Source: Branchinecta lynchi (taxonomy: Eukaryota > Arthropoda > Branchiopoda > Anostraca > Branchinectidae). From it: 64,000 nt of DNA. Below, piece by piece: positions 13,284 to 24,010 of the stretch (position 1 is the stretch's first letter; every line of letters starts with the position of its first letter). The DNA lies in NCBI GenBank assembly GCA_023053575.1, contig JAKZAP010000021.1, forward strand, positions 3,617,790 to 3,681,789. The letters are read 5' to 3'. The notes below the pieces were generated by a model. The model was given only the letters and a program-made list of their open reading frames with translations, was not told the origin of the DNA and searched no databases. The position numbers and the translations under genes were made by a program.

Positions 13284-14187
13284 AGGAACCCGGTTTTTGT
13301 GAAATGACATGTGTGGTGATCATACTCCGATACGGGTGGAAGCAGGGACCCGTAAATTTCCTGTTCTGACTCACCATTCAGGGGCTTGTCAATAAGAGAT
13401 TTCTGATGCGCTCTTGACCGAACGTCAGATACTTGAAAAAAAAACCCACGGGGATAAAATACCCGACTATCCAGATAGACTAAATTTTTCGCAGCTGTTC
13501 TGCTGAACTAGGAATATTTCTCTGTAATGGAAGAGTATCCTGGATCCTTTGTCCTAGCTTAGGTACCTGGTGGCATGCTGGCAATTTTGTCTATCGGAGC
13601 AAGAACGCCGATTCGACCCAAGCGGGATTTTTGGAAACTAGTCAAGAGACTAGTTTAGGAAACTAGTTCAAGGTCGGGAACCGAAAATTTTGTTTTACGA
13701 AAAGAGACCAGCCGGGCGTAGCGATTGGGATGAGCCTCGTGCGAAAAAAAGGTCATGAAACCAAAATGGGATATTTTCTGGTGTTTACCGGGCTACAAAA
13801 TCGCTGTCATGAATTGGGTTCGTACCGGACGTTTCCCGGGAATGCAATTTCAGACACGAGTGGGTGATCAGACTCAAGCGAAATTTTATGGGGGGGGGGA
13901 CAGAAGCTTAAGCAGATGAAGACGAAAGATGCTGCTCTAAGCAGATGCTTAGATGTCCCATCATAGGTCCAAACCAAATCCGGCAAAGGCGGTGGAGTTC
14001 GACGAACAGAGAAATTCATTCCTCATTGTCCTCATTGACCTCATTGACCTTCTTGACCTTCTAGCGTGGTCTTTCTGCAAAAAGTGCAACATAGAATATA
14101 GAATATATTTACACGAAACTCCGAAGGCCATGGCAAAAAAAATAATATTGTAAACATTGGTTTGAATAAACATAAGCTACTAACAAC
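13284..14187. other. Intron 1 sequence, nothing recognised
   Basis: No coding or repeat feature is supported. A short run of CATTGACCT-like repeats occurs near 14030-14062. Confidence 0.3.
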
Positions 14188-14189
14188 TT

Positions 14190-14500
14190 ACAAAAACAAA
14201 TAATAACTATTAAATAAACAAATCGTGGAGGCGTAAACCAATCTGGAGGAATTTTTAAAACAATCTTGCATCACACATTTGTGTATTTTTAATAATCTAG
14301 ACATACACTCTTTACCGAACACTCCTTCACCAAATACCTCGGATCTTAAATCATTCAGCTCTCTACACTCAAACAAAAATGGCTCAAATCGTCATTCGCA
14401 ATCCCAAGCATTTGGGCAGAAGAAGAGGACCAGCCTCTCCACAACTTTTACATTATCATTTCTCTACTCTCCAAACGTTTCCCCGAAAACCCTTTTTAGC
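14190..14500 (-). mobile_element. LINE remnant, C-terminal fragment
   Basis: The minus strand reads LFECRELNDLRSEVFGEG and on to 14190, matching the H-x-L-x-EC-x-x-L-x-x-LR segment near the C-terminus of LINE ORF2 proteins. The preceding LSHF is in another frame, so the element is broken. Confidence 0.4.
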
Positions 14501-14823
14501 CCCGCTTTAACATAAACCTCCTCCCCCCAACTCTCTGTGACAGTTGCCTACAAACTCAGGGAACCGGAAGCCACGAAGTCAACGGGCCACCACTGAATTT
14601 CCTAAACCTGGAGGACCACTTGGACTTCCCTACCAATCGAACCACCATTACCTCCATTCCAATATCCTCATGCCACATTGACCCAGAATACCCTTCATGC
14701 GCTCCGGCCAAGAATCCGACGAACCATCCCTCAATGCCCAATGCCGCCTCTTTGACCAACCGTATACGAATATGAGCTCGTAGCTCTTCTTCTTACGACC
14801 GTTTTCTTCTACTTATCTTCCTT

Positions 14824-15119
14824 CCCGATGAAAAATTTGTAGCCTGCGTAGTAGTATGGTAGTAGTACGAAACAGTTGCACTATGTAACAGCAAAGAATA
14901 CTATCATTTAATGTACCACAGACTGGTCCAATCTTACGTAGTAGTATCCAGTAGCATCCTGTCTTGCCATAGTTGCATCCAGTATTGCTAATAGTAGCAT
15001 ATAGTAGTATGTAGTAACATGGTAGCCTTGAAGTAGAAGCATGTAGTAGCATCGTTAGTACTGCATTCAACTTTTTCGTACTACTTCATAGTACTATTTT
15101 GAAATAAATTTTTCATCGT
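14824..15119 (+). mobile_element. MITE family A, copy 2
   Basis: Begins CCCGATGAAAAATTTGTAGC and ends AATTTTTCATCG; same interior as copy 1 and same orientation. Its right end is 49 bp upstream of exon 2 of the receptor, so it sits within the usual branch-point neighbourhood. Confidence 0.75.
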
Positions 15120-15168
15120 GTTACTAGTGCTTACATTTTAAAACGTATTTATTCTTATCTTTTGGTAG

Positions 15169-15310
15169 GTGTTGTATGGGCTTGTGTTCACAGTTGGACT
15201 GATTGGCAACTCGCTCGTGATCTACGTTGTTTTACGTTACAGTAAAATGCAAACAGTCACCAACTTCTACATCCTAAACATGGCTATAGCCGATGAAACC
15301 TTCCTAATCG
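15169..15310 (+). CDS. AstC-R: Allatostatin-C receptor, exon 2 (TM1, ICL1, TM2 start)
   Basis: Encodes residues 67 to the first base of codon 114. It contains TM1 with the GNSLV motif (N80 = position 1.50), the first intracellular loop [10 protein letters not shown], and TM2 with NMAIAD (D108 = 2.50). The segment from VLYGLVF to ETFLIG is the class-A signature closest to insect AstC receptors and vertebrate somatostatin receptors. The acceptor is TTTGGTAG at 15161-15168. The donor is GTATGA at 15311, phase 1. The Gly codon split across this junction continues in frame into exon 3. Confidence 0.93.
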
Positions 15311-15408
15311 GTATGAAACATTTGTTGTATATTTTTCTAGTTTAACCAAACGACAATGGTAGCCAAAACCACTAACGGATGTTTTACTTATCTTAGGAAG
15401 TCAATATT

Positions 15409-15911
15409 TGCGTTTTTGCAGTTACCGTGGTATCTGACATACGGTTGCTCTGCAAAAACAACAACGGCCGAAATTGCGCTTAGGAACCTTAGGAAGTACC
15501 AGAGAGTAAAACCTTTTGTTTATTTACCTTAGGTCATAGTTATAAGCCTTGTAAACTCCTTAGTGTGGGCTGGCCTGCAAGGCCTACTGTAAGATGGGTG
15601 GTTTATGGCCTATTGTGGTTTGGTACGCAAACCTTAGTGTGAATCGACCGGTGAAATCAATAATGAACCCGTGAAGCGTGCACGTGTAGTAGGACACCAG
15701 GCGGCCTAGGCTGTCCTGACTCCGATGACTGTATCCAAAGACATTTACCATCTATGTCTGGCCTACTACACCACTCGCCATAACAACAGGTTGAGAGTGC
15801 TTCTTCACATACAAATACAGTCGTCGTAACATTTACTACGGTCGGACCGTGGTATCTGAATATCAGATACCACGATAACTGGCCAGATACCACGATAACT
15901 GCAAAAACAAC
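15409..15911. mobile_element. MITE family D (GCAGATACC palindromes), diverged copy
   Basis: Begins TTTGCGTTTTTGCAGTTACC and ends ATACCACGATAACTGCAAAA; shares GGTATCTGA-type palindromes with 24950-25203, 45412-45756 and 62882-63313. The middle differs from the other copies, so it is rearranged or carries an insertion. Lies in receptor intron 2. Confidence 0.55.
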
Positions 15912-16037
15912 AGATGACACAGGAACAGTACATCGACATTGACATTACATAGTTGCATTACGCTACCTCAAGCTTGTGTCGATTTCTAGATACCATTCAT
16001 TCTCACTAAACAAAATAATTGTATTTTTATTGTATAG

Positions 16038-16234
16038 GTCTTCCGTTCCTTATGATTACATACTTGTATCGATCCTGGCCATTTGGATATGCCATGTGTA
16101 AAATATACATGACTTTGACGTCGGTCAATCAATTCACAAGCTCCATGCTTTTGGTAGTCATGTCAGCAGATCGTTACTTAGCGGTATGCCATCCAATAAA
16201 TGCTACCCGACTGAGAACACCTATGATTTCAAAG
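16038..16234 (+). CDS. AstC-R: Allatostatin-C receptor, exon 3 (TM2 end, TM3, DRY motif)
   Basis: Encodes residues 114-179. It finishes TM2 (GLPFLMI), gives the WPFG motif of ECL1 and C134, which should form the conserved disulfide with C211 of exon 4. TM3 ends in SADRYLAVCHPI (DRY at 158-160), the G-protein-coupling motif in the form typical of somatostatin/AstC/opioid-type receptors. The acceptor is TGTATAG at 16031-16037. The donor is GTAAGT at 16235, phase 0. A MITE begins only 25 bp beyond this donor. Confidence 0.95.
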
Positions 16235-16259
16235 GTAAGTTCTTTGTTTTCAGATTACA

Positions 16260-16513
16260 CCCGATGAAGTTTATCTCAAAATAGTAGGATGAAGTTACGA
16301 AAAAGTAGCATGCAGTACTAACTGATGCTATGCTACTACATGCTTCTACTTCAAGACTGCCGTGTTACTGCATTCTACTGCATGCTACTATTAGCAAGAC
16401 TGGATGCTACTATAGCAAGACAGGATGCTACTGGATACTACTGCTTAAGATTGGCCCAGTCTGAGGCACATTAAATGATAGTATACAACGCAGGCTACTA
16501 ATTTTTCATCGGG
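16260..16513 (-). mobile_element. MITE family A, copy 3 (inverted)
   Basis: Begins CCCGATGAAG and ends TTTTTCATCGGG; the interior is the reverse complement of copies 1 and 2. The insertion lies 25 bp downstream of the exon 3 donor. Confidence 0.75.
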
Positions 16514-17341
16514 CAGTTTCACGTACAAATGGTCTAAAGGGCTAGGCTACAAGATTAAAGAAAATACAGAAGAAGCAATGTTTGTTTTGCATTCTTTTAC
16601 GACACTGAACTAATTTGAAATGTAAAAAGTGATTCTGTATTTTCTAAGCCAGCAACGGCAAGCATGCTTCCCCACAGACCCATTCGGGCTTTCCTGCAGT
16701 CGATGGGATCCCAACAATTTGATATTTGATCCAGACAATTGGGTCTTGTAGTTATCAGGTCTTCGCCAGACTCCTTGAACATTTTCAGTACTAAAATTTA
16801 GAAATAGATTAAGGTCAATGGCTAATCATCTGAGCAAACCAAGTTTAGTTATGGATTCAGAATTTATCATATCTGCTTTGACGAAATTGATCTAAACTTC
16901 CGGCCTTACTTCTGACAAATTTCCAGTTTCTACCGGATTTCGGGGGAACTACTTGTCCGGCAAAAGCTTAAGCTCAAAAATGAATTCAGCATACTTCCTT
17001 ACCCCTATAGGAAAGCTACAATCAACTTCAGATAAAACTTTAACTTTTAGCAAAATTTCATGTTTTGGCCGGATTCCAGGCGAACTATCTGTCTGTCGAG
17101 AAAAACCAATTTCATAAACGGATTCAGCATGTCTCCTTACTACTACATCGAACCTCTAATCATCTTCAGATAAAACTTTTACTTCAAACAAATTTACCGG
17201 TTTCAGGCGGATTCCGGGCGAACTATTTGTCAGGGTAGAAAATACGGATTCAGCATGTATTCCTACCCCTAAATCGAACATCTAATCAACTCAAATAAAG
17301 AAATTTTCGGGTTTTTCCGGATTCCAGGAGAACTAGTCGGC
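16514..17341. other. Intron 3 sequence with weak family G tandem units
   Basis: No coding feature. From about 16920 to 17340, diverged units with GGATTCCGGGCGAACTA, GTCTCCTTAC and CTAATCATCTTCAGATAAAA resemble the satellite units at 52800-53310. Confidence 0.4.
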
Positions 17342-20098
17342 AGGGGCGTCACGACTAGGGCGAGGGTAAAAAAAAAATTACGCGAAACGCCACGATTTTT
17401 CGTCAAAATAGTTAATTTTTTTCATGAGAACAGTCGATTTTTCGTCATGTACTCAGAAGCTAGGGAGCCGGTAGGTGATACCGGAAACTATATAATTGTT
17501 CGGGTAGTGTCTACATGGAATATGGACCTCAGGGAATAGTTTGGATGAGAGCTAAGATGCCGGGATTTTCACTGACAAAATAAAGTACCGGAACCCATAT
17601 ATTGTGAGCTAAGGTACCGGTAGCAAGAGCTATTTGGTTGAAAATTACCAGCTCACCGGCACAAACGACCATGGCTAAGGTTCCGATAGTGCCAAAAATT
17701 AAATTTTGTTGAACTCACGGACCCATGTCAGTGCATACTCGGAAACCGGGAGTGAATATTCTTACTCGTGGAACCCAATTCCCGTGGGCTAGGGTACCGG
17801 TAGTGCCACAAATTTAAATTACAAATTCATGGTCACGGGTCAATATGGTCTTCGAGTCCGGTAGCATACTTTATCAGCTCACGGAACACAACTTCTATGA
17901 GCTAGGGTTCCGGTAGGGCGGTAGGGCGGTAGTGCGTGATTATACTTATTAATACTTCTTACCACATGTGTTGATAATATTTGCTACCCACCTCTTAAGT
18001 CCATGTCGACATATCTTCGGGAGTTAGTTTTTTCTGCACTACCGGAACCCTAGCCCATAGCCAGGTGGTCATTTTCAACCAAATAGTTGTTGCTACCGGC
18101 AGGGGCGTCGCAAGGGGGGGGGGGGGTGCGGGGGGTGCAGCACCCCCCCCCCCCCCCCACCTTTTTGAGATTCGGTAAAATTTTGGGCCGGAGGGCCAAA
18201 ATTTACTAAAATTGTTCGGTTTTTTTCGATAGCAGAACTGTTCGATACATTTACGGGGATTCGGTAGTTATACCGAATCCTAAATAGGCTATCTGTACAA
18301 ATGTCTTCGGTATAATGATCGGGATTCGGTATAGTTGCCAGTATTCGGTAGTTATCACGAATTTGCGGAGAGAATTTACTGAAATCATTTGGTAATTTTT
18401 CGATGCCGCAACTATTCGGTATATTTATGGATATTCCGTAGTTACACAGAATCCCGAATAAGCTATTGGTTCGAAATTATTCGGTATCATGATTGGGATT
18501 CGGTAATTTATTCAGTATAATTTCTAGAATTAGGAAGTTAACCACGAATCCTGATTTTGTTCCAGTTTCGACGAAATATACCGAATATGAACATTGTTCG
18601 GTAGTCTTTGGATACCAAAACATTCGGTATAATAGCCGGGATACGGTAGTTATACAAAATCCTAAACATGCTATCGGTCAAAACTTATTCGGGATAATAA
18701 CTGGGATTCGGTAATTTATTCGTTATAATTGCCAGGATTCGGAAGTTGCCACGAACCTCGAAACTCAGAAGAGGTCGAGTGAAGCACTGGTCGCAGACAA
18801 AAGGGATGATCTAAAATATCATCAATAGTCCTTACTTTTATTTTTGATCCCAAAAAGAATATCTAATCATAAATATTTCGAAACTTCCGCCTGCAGCAAT
18901 TTTCGTAATATTCTCTGTTTTGTGGAATGGTGCGTCATTTGACGTCCTAAAGCCAGTTTTAGGATTGAGATTTCGAAACATTAAAAGCTAGAATTTGGAT
19001 GGAAATTAAATTTGGCAGGAAAAAGCAACAAAAAAAATTCGCCTGCGGCACTCGCTTTATGTGATTCTAGGTAGTATATTGCCCAGACTACAGTTGCTGA
19101 TGCTGCCGGAACGTCACTCCATCCGGACTTAGACAAAAAAAAAAATGGATTTCGAAAATTTTCGTCTGCGGCGCTACATTTAATTTTCTATTGGCTGAGC
19201 TGTTACTTGTGTGGCTTCGCCAAAACGCTGCTTAATAGTTGACTATCGTCGTTCGCTGCACTTTATTGTTACTCTTCCTACGTAATGGTTTCTGTTCCTA
19301 TATAAGGTTTGAAGCCAAGCTGACCATTCATTATGAAAGAAATAGAAAACCGTTGTGATTGTGGTGGATTTTATGATTTAGTTTTGTTTTGTTTTTCGCT
19401 GAGGACGGTTTGCCGGAAGTGCAATCGAAATATCCGAATTTATATTTATCCCTCGCACATCATCCTAGAGGGATAATTAGCTGATCAAGAAAAAACCCCG
19501 AAAATCACGGTTTTCTATTTCTTTGGTTTCTGTTCCATAATTTAAGCTCGAATTCTTAGTTCTAGGATTCGGTAAAATTTTTGAAAGATTCGGTAAGATT
19601 TTGGCTCTGCACCCCCCCCCCCCCCCCCCCCCCCCCCCACCGAAAATGCACTTGCGACGCCCCTGGCTACCGGTACCTTAGCTCTTAATATATGGGCTGC
19701 GGTAGTGGGTTTTCCCCCATGTTATTTTGTCCAAGTCAGTGAAAATTCCAATATCCTAGCTTTCATTAAAACTATTCCATGAGTTCTATATCCCAAATAG
19801 ACACTACCGGAACACAAGCTCCAATTATATACTTTCCGGAATCATCTACCGGCTCCCCAGCTTCTGAGTACGTAGTTCCGTGAGACTGCCAGACGAGAAG
19901 CTGGTGCGATGAAGTTTCCGTGAGCTATGTCGATTTACTACCGGAACAGGAGCCAGCACATACAAGTTTCCGTCAGTCAATGACGTAAGAACCCGGATTC
20001 GTAGTTCTTACGCTTTGGTTTCCGTGAGAACTACCGGTTCCGTAGCCCGTAGGACATAAAGTACGGCTCCCGGTTCCCTAGACAGTGCCACCCCTCAA
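17342..20098. mobile_element. Outer palindromic element interrupted by a hAT insertion
   Basis: Starts CAGGGGCGTCACGACTAGGG, and the right end (reverse complement GAGGGGTGGCACTGTCTAGG) is a diverged match. Long inverted arms at about 17455-18090 and 19674-20095 share blocks such as GCTTCTGAGTAC, GTAGTGTCTA and ATTTTCACTGA in opposite orientation. The continuity of the arms is broken by the younger element at 18100-19665. No transposase is visible. Boundaries are approximate because no target duplication was found. Confidence 0.6.
18100..19665. mobile_element. Non-autonomous hAT-type element with perfect 8 bp target duplication
   Basis: GCTACCGG at 18092-18099 and again at 19666-19673 is a perfect 8 bp target duplication. 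The ends CAGGGGCGTCGCAAG and CTTGCGACGCCCCTG are perfect inverted repeats of 15 bp. They are followed by long G and C homopolymer runs and a GGTGCAGAGCC/GGCTCTGCACC-type block. An 8 bp duplication and CAGGGGCGT ends fit hAT elements. The 1566 bp interior is rich in ATTCGGTA repeats and has no transposase. Partial relatives lie at 42732-43633 and inside 44006-44943. Confidence 0.88.
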
Positions 20099-20409
20099 AC
20101 GAGCATCTCCTTGGTTGTAAAGAAATATTTTGTCCCTCCCTTTACTTGAACCCTTCCCCCACCGTTTTTGACAATGCAAAACGGATACGTCAGCTACGTT
20201 TATTAGAGATATAGGTTCATGAAATCACAACAACAGCTTTAACTCCAAGCAGTTTTCAGGGAAGACAATCACAAAATCATATATTTAAGTAAGAATAATT
20301 TTTCCACAAGTTCATTTCCCAGCATGAGTGGCTTGAGCCTGAAGAGGACCCTTGCCACGAAGGGCCTCTAATAAAATGTAGCTGACGTATCCGTTTTGCA
20401 TTACCAAAC

Positions 20410-21225
20410 ATGATTCGCAGTCAGTTTCGGCTGAATGAACATCTACCCTCCACCACCCCTAAATGTAGGGCTACAAGGCCTATCTACGAACTCGACCTGT
20501 CCCTTGACCCAAGCATCCTCGCACCAAAATCAAAATATTTAATTCCCTTCGAGAGTTATCAGACCGACAACTTGTACGAAGTCATATTCTCCGCTTACGT
20601 TTTGGGATCCCAAAAACGAAACATGCAACACACTCGACACCTCAGTCGTCTAGGTTTAGCTGAAGGAGAGGGTAGACTTGCGTGTTGGTTCTGCCCTCTG
20701 CTCACATCCGAATGTAAGTCCAGAAGTATTAGAATAGCCTATCCAAGTATTTACCAAAATTCCGGCTTTGGCCGGATTCCGGACGAACTATTTATGTGGC
20801 AAGACAGTAAAAGCTCACAAACAAGTTCATTATGCCTCTTTACCCATACATGGAACCGCTATATAATCAACTTCAGATTAAACTTTACTTTTAACAAATT
20901 TTTCGGCTTTCGACGGATTCTAGGCGAACTATTTGTCAGCCCAGAAACAAAAAAAAGTTCATTTGCGGATTCAGCATCCTTACCCTTGAATCCAGTTTTT
21001 AATCATTAGCTTTTCAAACTATTTTGCTCTCTCCTTAAACTGAACCCCCTTCACTAAGCAAAGGGTTACAGCCAACTACAAACTCGACCTGTCCTTTGAC
21101 TCAAAGAATCCTCACACCAAGTTTGAACAAAATATCTCATCCCTTCGAGATTTGTCGTGCTGCCAGACAGACAGACGGAGAATTTGTACGAGGTCCATAC
21201 GTATGTTTTGAGATCCCAAAATAGT
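20410..21225 (+). repeat. Family G repeat, two partial units
   Basis: Two runs carry the block order CCACCCCTAAATGTAG - CGAACTCGACCTGTCC - CACCAA - CCCTTCGAGA - ACGTTTTGGGATCCCAAAA (20447-20620 and about 21045-21225). Satellite-like units with GGATTCCGGACGAACTA lie between them. The 199-residue frame at 20410 is an artefact of this repeat. Confidence 0.55.
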
Positions 21226-21290
21226 CTTCAGTTCCTGAAGGCGTGTGGCAGGTCTTTCTTTCTTCAATATTTCTCAGTTTCTTCTTGCAG

Positions 21291-21518
21291 ATTGTTGCAT
21301 TAACAGCTTGGACGATATCAGCTCTTCTAATAGTACCTGTCTTCATGTATGCCAATACTCTTACCCGTGGAGAGACAGTGACGTGCAACATCATATGGCC
21401 ACAGACACAACTTCTTGATGGCGTCACAGCTTTTACTCTTTACACATTCTTTATGTCGTTTGCTGTACCGGCATGCCTCATAATGACGTTCTACTTTTTG
21501 GTCATACGGAAGCTTAAG
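21291..21518 (+). CDS. AstC-R: Allatostatin-C receptor, exon 4 (TM4, ECL2, TM5)
   Basis: Encodes residues 180-255. TM4 has the invariant W186 (4.50). ECL2 contains TCNIIWP, with C211 as the partner of the TM3 cysteine; CNIxWP in this place is a hallmark of insect AstC receptors. TM5 has P239 (5.50) and ends FYFLVIRKLK, the start of ICL3. The acceptor is TTCTTGCAG ending at 21290. The donor is GTAAGA at 21519. Both are phase 0, so the exon is a clean 76-codon cassette. Confidence 0.95.
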
Positions 21519-21889
21519 GTAAGAAGAGAAGAAAGAAACTAAAGACGATTTAACAAACTGAAAATCCACAGAATTGTGAATTTTTCAGGTTCTTCAGACC
21601 TAAATAGTTGTGGGATGATAATTTAAGTTTGTCTAGAAAGAGTAAGTGATAGTAAATAGTGAAAACAAAAACCGGAACAAAAAAGCGTCATGAGCGGAGG
21701 AGAAGTCGTAACCCAAAAAGTAACAAATGTAAGTGGTGCTTAAACACACAAATAGATGACGTTTCTGCTCAACTTCTAGTTCCTATTTCATGATGGCAAT
21801 ATGCTCCCGCCAAAACACGGTAAGGGAATGCAGTACCTCCAGCAATGATTCACACTTGTTCACTTACTGATCGTCCATTGTTTCGCTAA

Positions 21890-22435
21890 AGGCCTGTTCA
21901 CAACGGGTTTTTAGCTAATACTCGGTACCAGCCAGTTCCGGAAATCGCTCTGAGACCGAGAATTGGCTGGAGTTCTGCCTTTCGCAATTGATACTAATGC
22001 CAGTTTCGGAGACCAGCTAGTCTTGCACCCAATTTGAAATGAGTTCAACTTCTGAGGGTAATAGCCAATCAGATTAGTTTGGGGAATGTTGAGGAATAAT
22101 CTGATTGGCTAGTTTCGAACCAAGCCCAATAGATAAAATCAAATCCACTCCTTGCTGTTTTGAAAACCGAAAGTGAATTTAGATCATTGATCTTCGGTCT
22201 GACGTGGTTCAGCATTAGCCAATCGGAATATTCCTGAGTATTCCCCTAAGTAATGTGATTGGCTAATACCTGAAAAGTTGAACTGATTTCAACTTGGGTG
22301 AGAGACTAGCTGGTACCGGAAACTGGCACCAATATAAACTGCGAACGTCAGAAACCCAGCTAATTCTCAGTCTCGGAGCGATTTCCGGAACTGTCTGGTA
22401 CCGAGTATTAGCTAAAACTCGTTGTGAACGGGCCT
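21890..22435. mobile_element. 546 bp foldback element with TAA target duplication
   Basis: The two halves are long inverted repeats. AGGCCTGTTCACAACGGGTT at the left is inverted as CGTTGTGAACGGGCCT at the right. CGGTACCAGCCAGTTCCGGA, CTCGGTAC and TAGCCAATCAGATTA are also mirrored. TAA at 21887-21889 and 22436-22438 gives a 3 bp target duplication, as in PIF/Harbinger-type MITEs. It could form a hairpin in the receptor pre-mRNA (intron 4). Confidence 0.8.
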
Positions 22436-22438
22436 TAA

Positions 22439-23256
22439 ACTTTTCATTTTGAACGGTGCATCCCAGAGCCCAGCCGTGCTAACGCTATTTCATTAATTTC
22501 GCTTGTACCGAGGCTTGTACCGCCTTGCAGTGCTACTTTTGTATTGTTTTGTACAATCTTGGTACTATGTAGGTATAACGGACTACCATAGGACTCGGTA
22601 CGACATATTCCGTATCGTTACATCTTTCCAAGACTTTGGTCTCCTTCCTGCGGCCCGCACATTTTGATGAATTATTCCGGATTTTGGTCAATCCAACCAA
22701 GGGTGAAGTATCCAAGAGAGTCCAAGAGAGGAAAATACTAGGCTGGCTGCATTTCGAAAGTTTTTTCTCTCAACACTTTCTCTTCCTTTCTATATTTATT
22801 TACAGATTAGCCCGAGCTCCCTCACACATTTCTCAATGTCGTTCTACGATCTATGCCTCCACCATGTCGTGTCGCCAAAAACTTCTTTTCGAGACTTTAA
22901 TTTCCTGCGGCACGCCTAGCTTGACAGCAATATGCTGGGAAACCGGCAGGTCTTGATTTCGAAATTATGCAAAGGAACTCTGATTTGGATCTTGTCAAAT
23001 CAAATTAGCGCAGGTGTGTGAATGTTGTTTGCGATAGGTAGTGTTGTTGTCAGAACGAACCAGAAGAAGAAACATGCACTGGCGAAAAACTTTCATTAAA
23101 GCATCATGAGCTCATGGAAAACGGAAATATAATGATTACTGATATGCGCGATATTTTAATTGACGGGTGAATTGTTTTCATGATTCTCAGGTATAGAGTA
23201 GCCTAAATTTTTAAATTTTATATTAACTGTTTTTGTAATCTCAAATCACATTTCAG
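22439..23256. other. Intron 4 remainder, nothing recognised
   Basis: No conserved coding segment or shared repeat was seen up to the exon 5 acceptor. Confidence 0.35.
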
Positions 23257-23376
23257 ACTGTTGGACCGAGAAAAAAATCTGAAGAAAAGAAAAGGTCCCA
23301 TCGGAAAGTTACAAATTTGGTACTGACGGTTATAACAGTCTACGTTATATGCTGGCTACCATATTGGGCTTTGCAG
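23257..23376 (+). CDS. AstC-R: Allatostatin-C receptor, exon 5 (ICL3 and TM6)
   Basis: Encodes residues 256-295. The basic ICL3 end (VGPRKKSEEKKRSHRKVT) is followed by TM6, VLTVITVYVICWLPYW, with the CWLP toggle motif at 287-290. SEEKKRSHRKVT closely follows the family pattern SKEKRRAHRKVT. The acceptor is TTTCAG ending at 23256. The donor is GTGAGT at 23377. Phase 0 at both ends. Confidence 0.95.
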
Positions 23377-23504
23377 GTGAGTACCTCTCTTCGCTGTGCA
23401 TACAGTTAGTTTGTGAATCTACAACCCTCCACTATAAGCAAAAATGATCAATTATGGTAATTAACTGTTTAAATCTACCCCAGCTTTTGTTGACCCAATT
23501 CCAC

Positions 23505-24010
23505 CAGAAATCTCATCGTCGGAGCGACTTTAACCAATGATCTAAAATGGGATGCACACATCAAAAATATTTTAAAACAAGCCTCCCCATGTATTGCTGT
23601 TTTGAAACAACTTTTAAGAATTTCTTGCCCTTCTAAAGACCTCCTCCAAATTTACCTTAGTTCTATCAGACTTCTTATTGAATACGCTTGCCGTAGAACA
23701 CACATCTATCGAGAACATTCAAAAAAGGGGCCCTCATGATTATTAACGGGGAGGGTACAGTGCCCTACAGTTACCTACTAAAAGGTTCAAGCTGGCTATC
23801 CTGGAAGAGAGACGAACCCTCCTTAGCATCGATTTAGGTATTAAAACCCTATCTGTTCCCCGATTACGTAATAGTCCCCCCCCCCCTATTCTCCTATACG
23901 TATTAGGCCCCAGTGAGAGAAATCCCAGAAAATCCCCAAACTGGCCCCTGTGGCCCCACTTCATGAAAGATATAGAGGAGTTTTGTTTCAGCATTTGTAA
24001 TAACCGCATT
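23505..24010 (+). mobile_element. LINE remnant, RT C-terminal region
   Basis: Reads LIVGATLTNDLKWDAHIKNI followed by PCIAVLKQLLRIS...DLLQIYLSSIRLLIEYAC, then in other frames QKRALMIING and KLAILEERRTLL. This is the standard order of the connection region of LINE reverse transcriptases. Frameshifted and truncated. Lies in receptor intron 5. Confidence 0.65.

Noticed and set aside
20410..21009. 199-residue open frame
   Set aside because: It lies wholly in family G repeat sequence, with blocks shared by non-coding copies at 5626 and 52376.
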